From: Skeletonema tropicum
Lineage: Eukaryota; Bacillariophyta; Thalassiosirophyceae; Thalassiosirales; Thalassiosiraceae
Assembly (NCBI GenBank): GCA_037178625.1
Contig: CM074141.1
Span: 1,426,001-1,490,000 of the forward strand
DNA: 64,000 nt
Reading direction: 5' to 3'
Shown: piece by piece, positions 10,201 to 19,707 of the stretch
Layout: every line of letters starts with the position of its first letter
How positions within the stretch are numbered: the stretch's first letter is position 1
Position numbers and translations under genes: made by a program
Notes under the pieces: generated by a model
What the model saw: only the letters and a program-made list of their open reading frames with translations
Told to the model about the DNA's origin: nothing
Databases searched by the model: none

Positions 10201-12399
10201 CCGCCTTCGCTGCTGCCTCAATTTCTTTCATTGTAGCAGGCTCTGGACCAGGCTTGCCTCTTGCAATATTCATGGCTATAGTATCATCGAAGAGCAGAGG
10301 TTCCTGCGATACAACACCGATATGGTCTCGCATGCTCTTCACATCAAGGTCTTTCAAATCATTTCCATCGATGCAAATGCGTCCCTCCTGAGGATCATAG
10401 AAACGACTGGTGAACATAACATATTTGTTAGAAGTACAAGCTCAGATTCCATGCCATCGCAAGCAAGAGACACATCTACTTACCAAACAAGTCTCGCAAT
10501 AGTTAGACTTTCCACTACCAGATTCACCTACAAGTGCCACCGTCTCTCCTGCGGCAATTTCGAGGTTGATATCTTCAAATGTTTTGGTCGCACTTGTTGG
10601 ATACTGGAAATGCATCCCCTGGATTGAAATTTGACCCGCCATTGTTGCAACATGTTTCCCTCCTGATTTACTCGATGAGTTTATGCTTGGTACACGGTCA
10701 ATGATTTTGTAGAGCTTGTATCCAGCTAGCTGTGCCTTCTTGATAGCCTGAAATGCAGGAGGAATCATCCCAAGCAGGAATCCAGAAATCATGACACTGA
10801 AAAAGACAGCAAGTAATCCTTCCAGTTGTGATACAGTCAGAAGCGATACTCAATTCACCCGTTGTGCATCCGCATTGGATGTCTACAATACCAGGATCCT
10901 CAAAGGTAGACCAAGGGATGGAGCACACACATGCGTCATATGCATCTCCAGTGTACTCTAGCCACTCGCCACCTCCGAAGGATCCCGGAGGCTTGTAGAC
11001 GCAAAAGATATCGGCGTAGGCACGATTGACAGCGTAAATGTCATTGGTTTGAAAGTCGGCAGGGATGGGATTGTTGATCATGGCCTGTTCACGAGATTGG
11101 ATGGTTAAGGTGGCCACCCCACCAGAAGCCTATCCCCATCATTCCAAAGAAGGAGCCCTGTGTATATGTTGATTGAGGCGTGAAAAGTTAGAAAGAATGT
11201 ATATATGATACAAAGAATGCATTCAAGACTTTGGTAGCGACAAACGTACCCAGAGACAACCTGTGCCAAGTCCTAGTTTCTTGCTCTATATGATGAAAAG
11301 ATGCATAATGTATAATGTAATGAATGTGAAGTGATGAGAGAGAGAGAGAGAGAGAGAGCAATAAGAATAACTATGAGCACGAAGTCAAACAGTACGAATA
11401 AGTACACAAGACACATTCACATTTACACGAACCTGTCGAATCGCACTATCCTCCGCCTCCCCCAAATGACTCTCATACCTCGTCGCAGCCTTGACCTCAC
11501 CTCCAAACGACGCAATCGTCGGCATGGATGACAAGGTCTCATCGGCAATATTGGCAGCTGCCTCGTAGGCTTCTTTCCCAACTAGTCCGTCATTTCCGGC
11601 TCCGCTTTGCAGAATCATGTAGAAGGAGAATGCCATGATTGGGACTGTGACTAGACACATGAGCTGCACGTGTGTGTGTAAAGTATAGGAGGGGTGTTAG
11701 TGAGATACGAATCAAAACAAGCAGTAGTAGTAGAAACGTAGATAGTTCAACAAGAAAGAAGAATGAAGCACTCTGATGTAGATCTCTCTCACTTACCGTA
11801 ATCTGCCAAGAAAAGTACAACGCCACCACCAAACCACCCAACCCCCCACAAACCGCCTGAAGTCCCTCCCCCAACTTGATACTCAACCCCTCTTCAAAAT
11901 CCATCGTATACTCCGCAAGCGCCGCCACAATCTCACCAGGTTTACTCTCATCAAAAAATGCCATATCCTGTGCCAACACCGCTCTCACGTACGCATTCCG
12001 AACTCTGTTGGTAATCCGTGCCGCACCAAAGGGTATAAATGACATTCCAATAAATGCCGCTACTGCAAATACTGCGGCTAATATCGCCATGATGATAATG
12101 GTAGGTTTGGTAACGGTCAGTATCGAAGAGGACGGAGAGGATAAATCATCGAGGACTTCACCAAAGACTAAATTCATCATGCTGAACGAAAGGCCGACTG
12201 TGGTTTGAATGACCATAGCCAGGTGAAGATGATGAGTTTGTCTTGAGTTGTGGCGTGGCGGAAAGAGGGAGAGGAAGGGGATTGGTTTGGCGTCGGCATA
12301 TTTGTCAATGCTGTCAGTTTTGGAGGTGGAGGAGGAGGGTTGGGGGGGCTTTTGTTGAATGGTGGAGTCAATGTTGATCTCGGGAGAGATTTCCACCAT
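7227..12399 (-). CDS. Full-size ABCB/MDR-type ABC transporter, ten exons, with frame breaks
   Basis: TMD-NBD-TMD-NBD exporter of the ABCB (P-glycoprotein) class. Inferred exons, minus strand: 12399-11797, 11663-11433, 11285-11250, 11157-10484, 10406-10035, 9938-8882, 8784-8513, 8430-8200, 8117-8034, 7940-7227; introns are 77 to 134 bp with GT-AG ends. NBD1 shows Walker A GSGKS, the signature [26 protein letters not shown] and [16 protein letters not shown]2 has GSSGSGK|STVMAL split by an intron, [33 protein letters not shown] and IIAHRLSTV, all intact. An extracellular Cys-rich insert (VCSIPWS...CGCTTG) sits in TMD1. At least six +1 frame breaks occur between about 9440 and 11120, including inside Walker A of NBD1 (tt at 10503-10504). 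The second half reads cleanly from 9440 to 7227. Substrate unknown. Either consensus errors or a recent pseudogene. Confidence 0.85.
11337..11359. repeat. (GA)n microsatellite in an ABCB intron
   Basis: Run of GA dinucleotides within the intron between the second and third ABCB exons. Confidence 0.85.
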
Positions 12400-12937
12400 G
12401 ATGCCTCTTCTTCTTTTGTTGTAGTAGTAGTGCTAGTGTGCTGATGATGTCTGGGTATTATTCTGCAGGATAATGATAGATAACTGTTGTGGCAATGGCA
12501 AGTGCAATGCTTTGTGGTAGTTGTGGTGCATGTCAACACAGAAGTGCTGAATTGCTGATGCGTTGATGGATACGATGAGGGTTCCGATTTTGCAGTATTT
12601 TCATGAAGGGGAAAACGGGGGTTCGCCCTCTCTAAATATCTCAATAATTTCCTAAATCCTCCTATCTCCAGATGATAATAAAGAGGGCAACCGCTAGATT
12701 CTGCTCCCAAATTCTTGCTGATTTGCAGATCACATGAAGGCGAAAAAAGAATCAGAAAGAATGGCATCGAATCCTATCGTGGACTCACGCGGATCATTTG
12801 GAACAGAATCGAACATGTCATTGGCTCAACGAAAGGGTTATTTATCTCAACCTCAACATCAAGAATTGTGCGGTAGAAAGATATATCTGTGTTCTTAGAA
12901 GTAGTAGTATAATAATATGCACTTAATGATGCCATCA
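12400..12937. other. Gap between ABCB start and cyclodeaminase 3' end
   Basis: About 540 bp upstream of the ABCB start codon. It contains no convincing gene, tRNA or repeat. It presumably includes the ABCB promoter and the 3' UTR of the minus-strand cyclodeaminase-like gene. Confidence 0.4.
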
Positions 12938-13981
12938 TTAACTCTCCCTCTGAACCAATGCCTCATTTACCATTGCAGCAATAACACAATCTTGCACAGC
13001 AACACCTGACGAATCAAACATCGTAAGCCTACAATCATCTTCGTTTCTTTTTCGATGCAATTCCTTCCTCTCCACCAATGTTCCCAACTCCACAATACTA
13101 TCTAAATCCACCAGACCTTGTTTCAAAGCCATTTCAAACTCTCCCCGTTCTGTAGTGAGAAGTTTACAATCTGCCACGAGTAAGTCTGCCTTGGCTACCA
13201 ATTTTGGATCAAGTTCAACCTTTCCTGTGGCATCGGCACCGATGCAGGTGATGTGTAGTGGATGGTTGATGGGATCATCTGCGGCATATTTTAAGAGTGG
13301 CTCTCTTGCGCAAGTAGTTGTTACAATCAAAGAGCAATTTGTCAATAGATCTTGCGGTGAATCTACAGCCGTCACTTTCCATCCTTCCGCGGTCATGTCT
13401 TTGATATAATCTTGCACATGCTCGTTTGATCTGCCCCAAACCTTTACATTCCGGCATTTAATCACACGAGCAAGATATTGCAATTGGTATCTAGCTTGAA
13501 TACCAGTTCCCAATACGCCAACACACCCGTCACCATTCTCTGTCATTAGAATATCTGGAGCCAAGAGTTGTGCCGCCAACGCTCCCACAGCAGCTGTTCT
13601 CAACTCCGTCAATATCCCCTCATCTAGCAAAATCGTTTCCAACTTGCCCGTGGTTTGAGAGTACAATTGCATCAAACCACTATTATTTGGAAATGGATGG
13701 CCTCCACTTGCAACTTTAATGACATAATGGGATTCACCTGTAACATAGCCCGATTTCACACATGTCTGTGCTTGATAATTGCCACCATGTCCTCCAGAAA
13801 AGGGAGCCATGGGCGGAGCACCCATGGTCTGAATAGGGCAAGCATTGAATCCACCATTCGAATAGGAAACGAATCCTTTTTTGATTCCGTCGATGAGACG
13901 GAGTGCAAAGGAATCTGAAGATACGATTTCTTCGATTTCTGGGAGGGTTACGATGCTAGGTAGGGATTGTTGTTGCGTCAT
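12938..13981 (-). CDS. Ornithine cyclodeaminase / mu-crystallin family protein
   Basis: 347-aa NAD(P)-dependent oxidoreductase-like protein. The Rossmann segment is GCVGVLGTGIQARYQLQYLA, followed by VKVWGRSNEHVQDY, LIVTTTCAREPLL, ITCIGADATGKVELDP and the C-terminal TMFDSSGVAVQDCVIAAMV, all typical of the family. Members act as ornithine cyclodeaminase, alanine dehydrogenase or ketimine reductase, so the reaction is not fixed by sequence alone. The ATG at 13981 (MTQQQSL) is preferred; the upstream in-frame extension MADLHWFLCL is not family-like. Single exon, no frame problem and no obvious targeting peptide, so probably cytosolic. It is divergent from the vWA gene at 14402. Confidence 0.9.
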   Translation of the reverse strand: MTQQQSLPSIVTLPEIEEIVSSDSFALRLIDGIKKGFVSYSNGGFNACPIQTMGAPPMAPFSGGHGGNYQAQTCVKSGYVTGESHYVIKVASGGHPFPNNSGLMQLYSQTTGKLETILLDEGILTELRTAAVGALAAQLLAPDILMTENGDGCVGVLGTGIQARYQLQYLARVIKCRNVKVWGRSNEHVQDYIKDMTAEGWKVTAVDSPQDLLTNCSLIVTTTCAREPLLKYAADDPINHPLHITCIGADATGKVELDPKLVAKADLLVADCKLLTTERGEFEMALKQGLVDLDSIVELGTLVERKELHRKRNEDDCRLTMFDSSGVAVQDCVIAAMVNEALVQRES

Positions 13982-14401
13982 TATGGACTGTATATTGATA
14001 TGTTCTAGGCAAAGAAACCAATGCAAGTCTGCCACTTCAAACTATCGACCTACCACCAACTATCTATGTAGATACTTCTAATAACAACACTTCATAGATT
14101 CATCAGAGCAGATGCAAATGAAAAGCGCAAAAGTTCTGTGGATCGGATTTGCTACTTGAACTTAGCGATCTGTTAGCGTTTGCACAATTCTCATTGATGT
14201 TAGTCATTTCTCATTTGAATCATTTCAAACCATTCAAACCATTCAAATGCGAGAAAGTACTGTTCCGCATGAACGATCGACCCGCGTAAAAAAGGCACAC
14301 ACTGTCTTCATAATGTCGCACAAATACATATGATGTGATCAGCATCGACAGCATTGTTATTGTTTGAGGCGAAGGGCACTGATAATCAAAACCATCTCCC
14401 A
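13982..14401. promoter_or_regulatory. Divergent promoter region
   Basis: 420 bp between two head-to-head genes. It has a short direct repeat (ACCATTCAA, twice in tandem near 14228-14246). No defined promoter element is visible. Confidence 0.3.
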
Positions 14402-16426
14402 ATGAGCAGCGTGCTAAGCCGTCGAGGAACTCGGATAGCTCTCATAGCTGCCCCAATAGTCGCCGCTGCTGTCGTATTAGGCGTCGTTTTTGGAAGGAAA
14501 GGTAGCAGCAACACCGGTGGAGGAGAGGAAGGGACACCTCCAGGAGATGCCTTGGTTCGATCCATTAGTATTTCACCCTCGGGAATGCCAACCATTGAAG
14601 TGACACAACCCAAGGTGGTGCAGTGTCCGATTGGTGAAAAGGAATTTATATTGAAATATTCTAATCGTGGGAGTGAAGGCCAGCGGCGACGTAATAGGCG
14701 GCTTGACACGCATCAACAACAACAACGTTCACTGACGGAATTTTCAACATGGTATGTCAAGGATACATGTACAGGTGAAAAAATAGTATCGTGTACACCC
14801 TGTCCAAGTTTAATTAGTCAGGCATCAGCGTCACTATCGCCCGTGGCTGCGGATACGTCATCATCATTATTTTCACCAACTCCGGAGGTTTATAAAGTTA
14901 TTCAGTACTCCTCCTCACCGCCTACGGTAGGATTGACATCCTCGCCCTCCTCCTCGCCACCAATAACGGATCTGTCAACATTGCCCTCTGATCCGTCTAC
15001 TGTTGGCTTGTCATCATCACCCTCGTCATCGCCAGTAGCTGCGTCCATTTTTGATACAAGCACTTACCACATGAAGAACAACGACCGTCATCTTCAAACT
15101 GAACAATCCATCATCCCCAACACACAGCAAATACTACAAGAAGCATCAAGGGAATGCATACCCAGTGATTTATCCTACGTCTTTGCTGTAGAAACCACTG
15201 AAAGTCCAGATGAATGTTGTAGTTTTGATGCTGCCGAATATGTCGTAACGTTTGATGGTGAGGTTATCGCCTTCGTGGGGGCCAATGGAAGCAGTAGTGG
15301 CAGCAATAGTATTGAACAAATGATTCTCTTTGGACAGACTGGTATAACTTGTGCATCTAATTCACCGAGTGAAAAAGCATCTGAGGTACCGACTGATTTT
15401 CCCTCTGTCGTGCCATCAATTATGCCGAGTGATACTATCTCGAATAATCCATCAGTTGTTTCTTCGGGGGTACCATCGATTTCGTCATCAACTAAACCGA
15501 CAATACCTCCATCAGTATCTTCGACAATGAAGCCAACGATGAATCCAACGTTGAAGCCAACGATGAGGCCAACGATGAAGCCAACGTTGAGGCCAGCAGC
15601 ACCGCCAACAACACCGCCAACAATACCACCAACTACGATGAATCCTTCCTTCAAACCTTCCAAAAGACCGACTGTTACATTAATAAATGAGGAAGAAGAA
15701 GCACCCGAAGTAGAGCAGAAACCCGTTCCATCACTCCGACCTACTGAAACTTGCAAAAAAGATCGAAATTTCAATTTGTGCATAGCTGTAGACATGTCCG
15801 GATCCATCTGCAGTAACAATAGTGACTGTGTCGGATGTCCAAGTGACTTGTGCCGTGATGAATTCGTCACCCAAGGGACATGCTGCAATAACTTTGCATT
15901 CATCAAGGGGTTTGCTTCACTTATGATAAAATCTCTCTCTGACTTTCCCGCCGATAAGACCTTTTCGATTGTTCAATTCGCAACAGAAGGAGAGTTGTTA
16001 AGTTTGATGGAAACGAACTCTGAAGCATTATCGACTGTTGATCAATTATATTATACGGGTGGGATTACAAATCATGCTGAGGCTATATCGGAATGTCGAC
16101 GGTCATTATCGGCATCTCATGCATTTCAACACACTGCTTCTGCTACTACTGTTCCATATCAAAATGTCATGGTGCTAATCACCGACGGGAAACCAACTAA
16201 TCCCAAAGATGATCCGTTAGGCGCAGCATTATCACAAGCAAGAATTGCAAAAGAAGAGAATGGGTTGTTCATCATTCCAGTGTTTATATCACCCAAGTAT
16301 GATGGAGATGCATTATCCTTCATGAGAGGATTATCTAGTAATGATAAGGTATTTGATGTCGTCGATTTTGAGAGTCTGAATACGTTGAAGGATCGATTGC
16401 TGGAGGAAGTTTCATGTTCGCTGTAA
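14402..16426 (+). CDS. vWA-domain membrane protein with Pro/Thr-rich stalk
   Basis: 674-aa predicted surface protein. The ATG at 14402 gives a basic N-terminus followed by one hydrophobic helix (residues ~12-32, IALIAAPIVAAAVVLGVVFG), consistent with a signal anchor. Next come Ser/Pro-rich segments and a stalk of Met/Lys/Pro/Thr repeats (MKPTMNPTLKPTMRPT pattern, about 395-425). A C-terminal von Willebrand A domain (about 460-674) carries the MIDAS motif DMSGS and later TGGITNH and LITDGKPTNP. Cys pairs near the MIDAS (CSNNSDCVGCPSDLC) suggest a disulphide-stabilised insert. It is a paralogue of the intact vWA gene at 34660-36471, sharing the Cys insert and the C-terminal SFMRGLSSNDKVFDV string. 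Role is unknown; vWA domains with MIDAS bind ligands through a metal ion, so adhesion is plausible. Confidence 0.85.
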   Translation: MSSVLSRRGTRIALIAAPIVAAAVVLGVVFGRKGSSNTGGGEEGTPPGDALVRSISISPSGMPTIEVTQPKVVQCPIGEKEFILKYSNRGSEGQRRRNRRLDTHQQQQRSLTEFSTWYVKDTCTGEKIVSCTPCPSLISQASASLSPVAADTSSSLFSPTPEVYKVIQYSSSPPTVGLTSSPSSSPPITDLSTLPSDPSTVGLSSSPSSSPVAASIFDTSTYHMKNNDRHLQTEQSIIPNTQQILQEASRECIPSDLSYVFAVETTESPDECCSFDAAEYVVTFDGEVIAFVGANGSSSGSNSIEQMILFGQTGITCASNSPSEKASEVPTDFPSVVPSIMPSDTISNNPSVVSSGVPSISSSTKPTIPPSVSSTMKPTMNPTLKPTMRPTMKPTLRPAAPPTTPPTIPPTTMNPSFKPSKRPTVTLINEEEEAPEVEQKPVPSLRPTETCKKDRNFNLCIAVDMSGSICSNNSDCVGCPSDLCRDEFVTQGTCCNNFAFIKGFASLMIKSLSDFPADKTFSIVQFATEGELLSLMETNSEALSTVDQLYYTGGITNHAEAISECRRSLSASHAFQHTASATTVPYQNVMVLITDGKPTNPKDDPLGAALSQARIAKEENGLFIIPVFISPKYDGDALSFMRGLSSNDKVFDVVDFESLNTLKDRLLEEVSCSL

Positions 16427-17239
16427 AGAAGAAAGTGAATGAAGGAGTTTGGAGCTGAAAGCAAAGATAACTTTGTTTAAGAGTAAAATGAGAAGAAGAA
16501 TTTGCACCAACTATTTACAGCTATGGAGCTTGCTTTCTAACGAGCGCTGATGAAGTTTGGACGTCCATCGTAAAGACACAGCGCACGAGTTGAAGGCTAT
16601 ATATGATTTAAGTAAGTAAGCTGCTTTTTGCGTCGTGATGATCTCCTGATATTTATATGAAGTCTGCTATTAAGTGTCTCGTTAGAATGCCACACCATTC
16701 CCAAAATGCATTGCAAAGGCATCTCAATATTCGCGGAGTGGGGAGGGACCCATGAAGCGCTGAAATCGAAATCTATCTGTCGAATCGCATGATCTGGGTA
16801 AAATTGCGCGAAATCCTTTAAAGTGGAAGATCGAAAATTATTGCGGGAAGGAATTTTGTTAGGGTTAGTCTTTGTTACATTTGTTACCCCTGAAGTAAGT
16901 TCGAATCGTCACACAAATGTTACAGCGATTCTTTTTGCATCCTTTCGTTTGGCTTGATCGAATAAGTAGTAATGCTGCCCGCATAAGCTCTATGATACGG
17001 CTAGGCAATGCTAGAAAAAAGGATTTTATTACATATCTCAATATTTAGTGAGTAGTGAGAAGAATCTGCCGCTGACCCCATCGCCTGCCTCTCGCAGGCA
17101 TGGGGTCAGCGTTCGAAAATCAAGATACCTGTGACTTCCTGAGGTTGCCGCTCATCGTTCGGCCTCAGCTACGTGCATGCGCCTCTAGAGTACTGCTTTA
17201 TCTCTCCTCTTTTACTCGCACACGGTGCACCCTAGTATG
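16427..17239. other. Intergenic region with a strong hairpin
   Basis: About 810 bp downstream of the vWA gene. No coding signal. Its only clear structure is the inverted repeat at 17070-17111 listed separately. Confidence 0.4.
17070..17111. repeat. Perfect 12+6 bp inverted repeat (hairpin)
   Basis: CGCTGACCCCAT at 17070-17081 pairs perfectly with 17100-17111, and GCCTGC at 17083-17088 with GCAGGC at 17094-17099, leaving a CTCTC loop and one unpaired C. It could be a cruciform, a structured RNA element or the core of a small MITE. Nothing ties it to a gene. Confidence 0.75.
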
Positions 17240-17420
17240 TATTAATTTGTGACAAACAAGACGATGACGTCATACCCAAGGACAAGTCATACCGGCTCTA
17301 AAAGTCAGAGTATTGAGAAGCCGGAAGAAATAACGCATACAAATCCAATTCAAATCTTGCACATCTCGTCATTTCTTCTTATGTAGGAGTTAAAAGTACA
17401 GCTCTTACTTGTTGCTTATC
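17240..17420 (+). promoter_or_regulatory. Repeated upstream block of array unit A, with TGACGTCA palindrome
   Basis: This block recurs around 25140-25290 and 32195-32280. All copies contain GTGACAAACAA followed by the bZIP/CRE-type palindrome TGACGTCA (17265-17272 here) and then GAGTATTGAGA about 40-55 bp later. TGACGT/ACGTCA elements are known CO2/cAMP-responsive sites in diatoms. Function here is inferred from conservation between duplicates. Confidence 0.45.
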
Positions 17421-17634
17421 TTCAGCACTACTAACTGACAAATAATACTTACATGTACCTCGTAATCATATATACATAAGACTGACTGAGAAAGTAGAGA
17501 ACGGTCAACAGGTCGACAAGGGAAGGGCAAGGGGAAACAGCAAGGTATTGTGGTATTCGGTAACAATACCGTTGAAGTCGAAGACCAAGCGCACACAAGA
17601 TACAGCTGCAACTACAGCTTCGTCGTCAGCAACC

Positions 17635-18975
17635 ATGATGTGGGGCTTCGTCCAAGATGAAGAGAACACAGGCAGAGCCGATACTCCCACACCGACGAAG
17701 ACCGACATGTGCACATCATTCTCCAGTTTCTTTCCGGTTAGCTTCGCCGACAATGTTTTCCCTCCACAGCCACAGACGGTCGCAGTCAACTCCGAGGCTG
17801 ACTCTGGCATTGGAATCAATCCTTCGCTTCCTTCACCTACTACTCCACCACCACCTCCTCCTCCTGTAGGTGTAGTTGCTGTAGCTGGGCAAAGCGGCGT
17901 TCTGTATTCTTCTGATTCCGGGGAAGTTGTCAAGACCTTGAAACTTGCAGACACAGACAGCACTTCGTCTTCGTCGGATGATGAAGACGATTTTCATATT
18001 CGTGCAATTGAAAAACGCAGTTTTCTCAAGTCATTTAAATGTCTTTCAATTCTCGCCATTTTGATGATAGGATCTGTAGCCTTCATAGCGAGTCTTTATA
18101 TCGTCTACCCAAGACGAACCGAAGTTGGGTCAAATGTAAACTACACCTTTGAAGATGGTCACAACGAAACAAACAATACGCAGATTGAGACAGAAGAAGA
18201 GACTCCTTCCTCAGTCGTGACGGATCTGAACTCTCCAACTTTATCTCCTACGTCGGATGTGTACTCTCCGTCCCCGACTTTATCTCCTACGTCGGATGTG
18301 TACTCTCCATCTCCGACTTTATCTCCCATGTCACTTGATCCTACGCCACAAGCATCAGGATCTCCTTCCATGTTTCCATCTCAGTATCCAACATCAGCAG
18401 TAAAGTCAATAGCTTTGGAAGCAATTGAAGATACGTTCATCGTAAAAGGAGAGACACAATATCTAGGCAAGGGTAATGGGCAAGCGTTCGGGAATAAAAG
18501 CACTCTCAGGGTTAAAGGTGGTCGCGATGCTACAATTGTTACTATAATTCGTTTTGACACCACACCCCTGATCAAGCTCGGGGCGAGTGTTGTTCGCACA
18601 AAGCTAAGTTTATTTGCCCGCACCGATTCTGTTTTTGGAGGTCAGATCAATCTAGCAAGTGATGACTGCAGCTGGACCGAAAAAGATACTTCTTGGGCTA
18701 ACGCACCTGACTGTATCCTCAAAACTGGTGTTGATACCTCAGGACAGCTTGATGGGTGGAACGGATCGGACCTGCTTGGGTGGTTTAGTGGGGATATAGT
18801 TCCAGATGAATGGAATGAAACCAATCTTGATTGGCATCCAAAGCAGATTCCATCGCAGATAACACTCATCATTTCATCTGATAATGAGGATGGAGTTACG
18901 TATGCTTCTCGCAATGATGACCAGAATGGTCGCCCTAGACCACCCACGATAAATGTAGAGTACTACACAAAGTGA
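17635..18975 (+). CDS. Array copy A: type II membrane protein with CBM96/DNRLRE-like ectodomain
   Basis: 446 aa from the ATG at 17635 (MMWGFVQDEE), the start shared by all copies; upstream in-frame sequence lacks ATG. A cytosolic N-part has a seven-proline run and an acidic Ser/Asp tract. One transmembrane helix lies at about 137-157 (SILAILMIGSVAFIASLYIV), followed by YPRR. A luminal/extracellular stalk has 13-residue SPSPTLSPTSDVY repeats (three SPTLSP cores here). The C-terminal domain (about 258-446) resembles DNRLRE/CBM96 modules: EDTFIVKGE, STLRVKGGRDATIVTIIRFD, VVRTKLSLFA, CSWTEKDTSWANAPDC. Such modules occur in secreted carbohydrate-active or wall proteins. Paralogues lie at 30435 and 33124 and a truncated one at 27301. 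A cell-surface or frustule-related role is inference. Confidence 0.75.
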   Translation: MMWGFVQDEENTGRADTPTPTKTDMCTSFSSFFPVSFADNVFPPQPQTVAVNSEADSGIGINPSLPSPTTPPPPPPPVGVVAVAGQSGVLYSSDSGEVVKTLKLADTDSTSSSSDDEDDFHIRAIEKRSFLKSFKCLSILAILMIGSVAFIASLYIVYPRRTEVGSNVNYTFEDGHNETNNTQIETEEETPSSVVTDLNSPTLSPTSDVYSPSPTLSPTSDVYSPSPTLSPMSLDPTPQASGSPSMFPSQYPTSAVKSIALEAIEDTFIVKGETQYLGKGNGQAFGNKSTLRVKGGRDATIVTIIRFDTTPLIKLGASVVRTKLSLFARTDSVFGGQINLASDDCSWTEKDTSWANAPDCILKTGVDTSGQLDGWNGSDLLGWFSGDIVPDEWNETNLDWHPKQIPSQITLIISSDNEDGVTYASRNDDQNGRPRPPTINVEYYTK

Positions 18976-19300
18976 GAGGTGGTGTGGAAGTGATTTAGGT
19001 AGAAGTCAAAGTCTTACATCAGTGCATCTACAATAATTATCTATTCTAGGTCTTCAAAACAAGGCATTTCAAGCTTAGGAACATGAGACTTGATTCACCA
19101 GAGCTTCTTGCAAATTAAGCAGTCCACCAAAGTCTGTCACATCAAATACTTTATTGTCACTTGATATTGCTAATCCCCTCATGAATGAGATGAAAATAGG
19201 ATGCCGCCAATTTAGAAGCAGCTTCAGCATTATCTAGAGCAGTCGGCTCCCCATCCGTGATCAACATCATGAAGTTCTTTCTACCAGGATTTTGTGACGA
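18976..19300 (-). pseudogene. 3' fragment of vWA gene (unit A), interrupted by Copia element
   Basis: Antisense to the CBM96-like gene and homologous to the end and 3' flank of the intact vWA gene (34560-34940). It is diverged, with internal deletions (for example around 19180-19205, where segments present in the other copies are missing). It stops at the Copia insertion. The vWA homology resumes after the element at 25077 (ACGAGGATAGAG...GACAGGAT). Confidence 0.8.
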
Positions 19301-19311
19301 GTGTTAGCGAG

Positions 19312-19536
19312 TGTTGAAAATAGTGCCGGGGGGTACGTGCGGGGACGCCCCCTGCCCTCTTTTCTGTCTACGACAGCCAGACCACATGAAGCACCACGTG
19401 CGAACGAGTATCACGATCCAACTGCCAACGATGACAATGGACAGTCCAAGCATCTCATTTGTTGTATCGTAGAAAACTCTACGCACGACATTAGTTACAG
19501 TAGTTTGTAAGCATAGTAGATGCTTTCATCTCAATA
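19312..19536 (+). repeat. 5' LTR of Copia element
   Basis: Direct repeat of 24851-25076; the right copy has one extra base (GGACGAGTCC versus GGACAGTCC). Confidence 0.9.
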
Positions 19537-19707
19537 GTCGTGCGTGAGCGATTATAACGATACAGTTCACAGTGATCAGGCCCAGCAGCGTGCCCTGACA
19601 CTGACACTAGCAAAGAATACAGACCAAAGGTGTTCTGTACATTAGCAAAGAATTCAGACCAAGAGTGATCTGAAAATCAACCAACATCTTGACACATCTT
19701 GTTCACG

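Noticed and set aside
10789..10860. An ABCB intron ending in a good CTTTTTCAG acceptor
   Set aside because: Removing it deletes conserved transmembrane sequence ([13 protein letters not shown]) and leaves the frame wrong; an extra base at 10820-10821 explains the region better.
15175..15906. Long minus-strand ORF inside the vWA gene
   Set aside because: It is a Gly/Val-rich shadow of the Pro/Thr stalk repeats on the other strand.
16895..17125. GTTCGAATC and GTTCGAAAATC strings resembling a tRNA T-loop
   Set aside because: No acceptor, D or anticodon stems could be paired around them; the second adjoins the 17070-17111 hairpin, which has no tRNA geometry.
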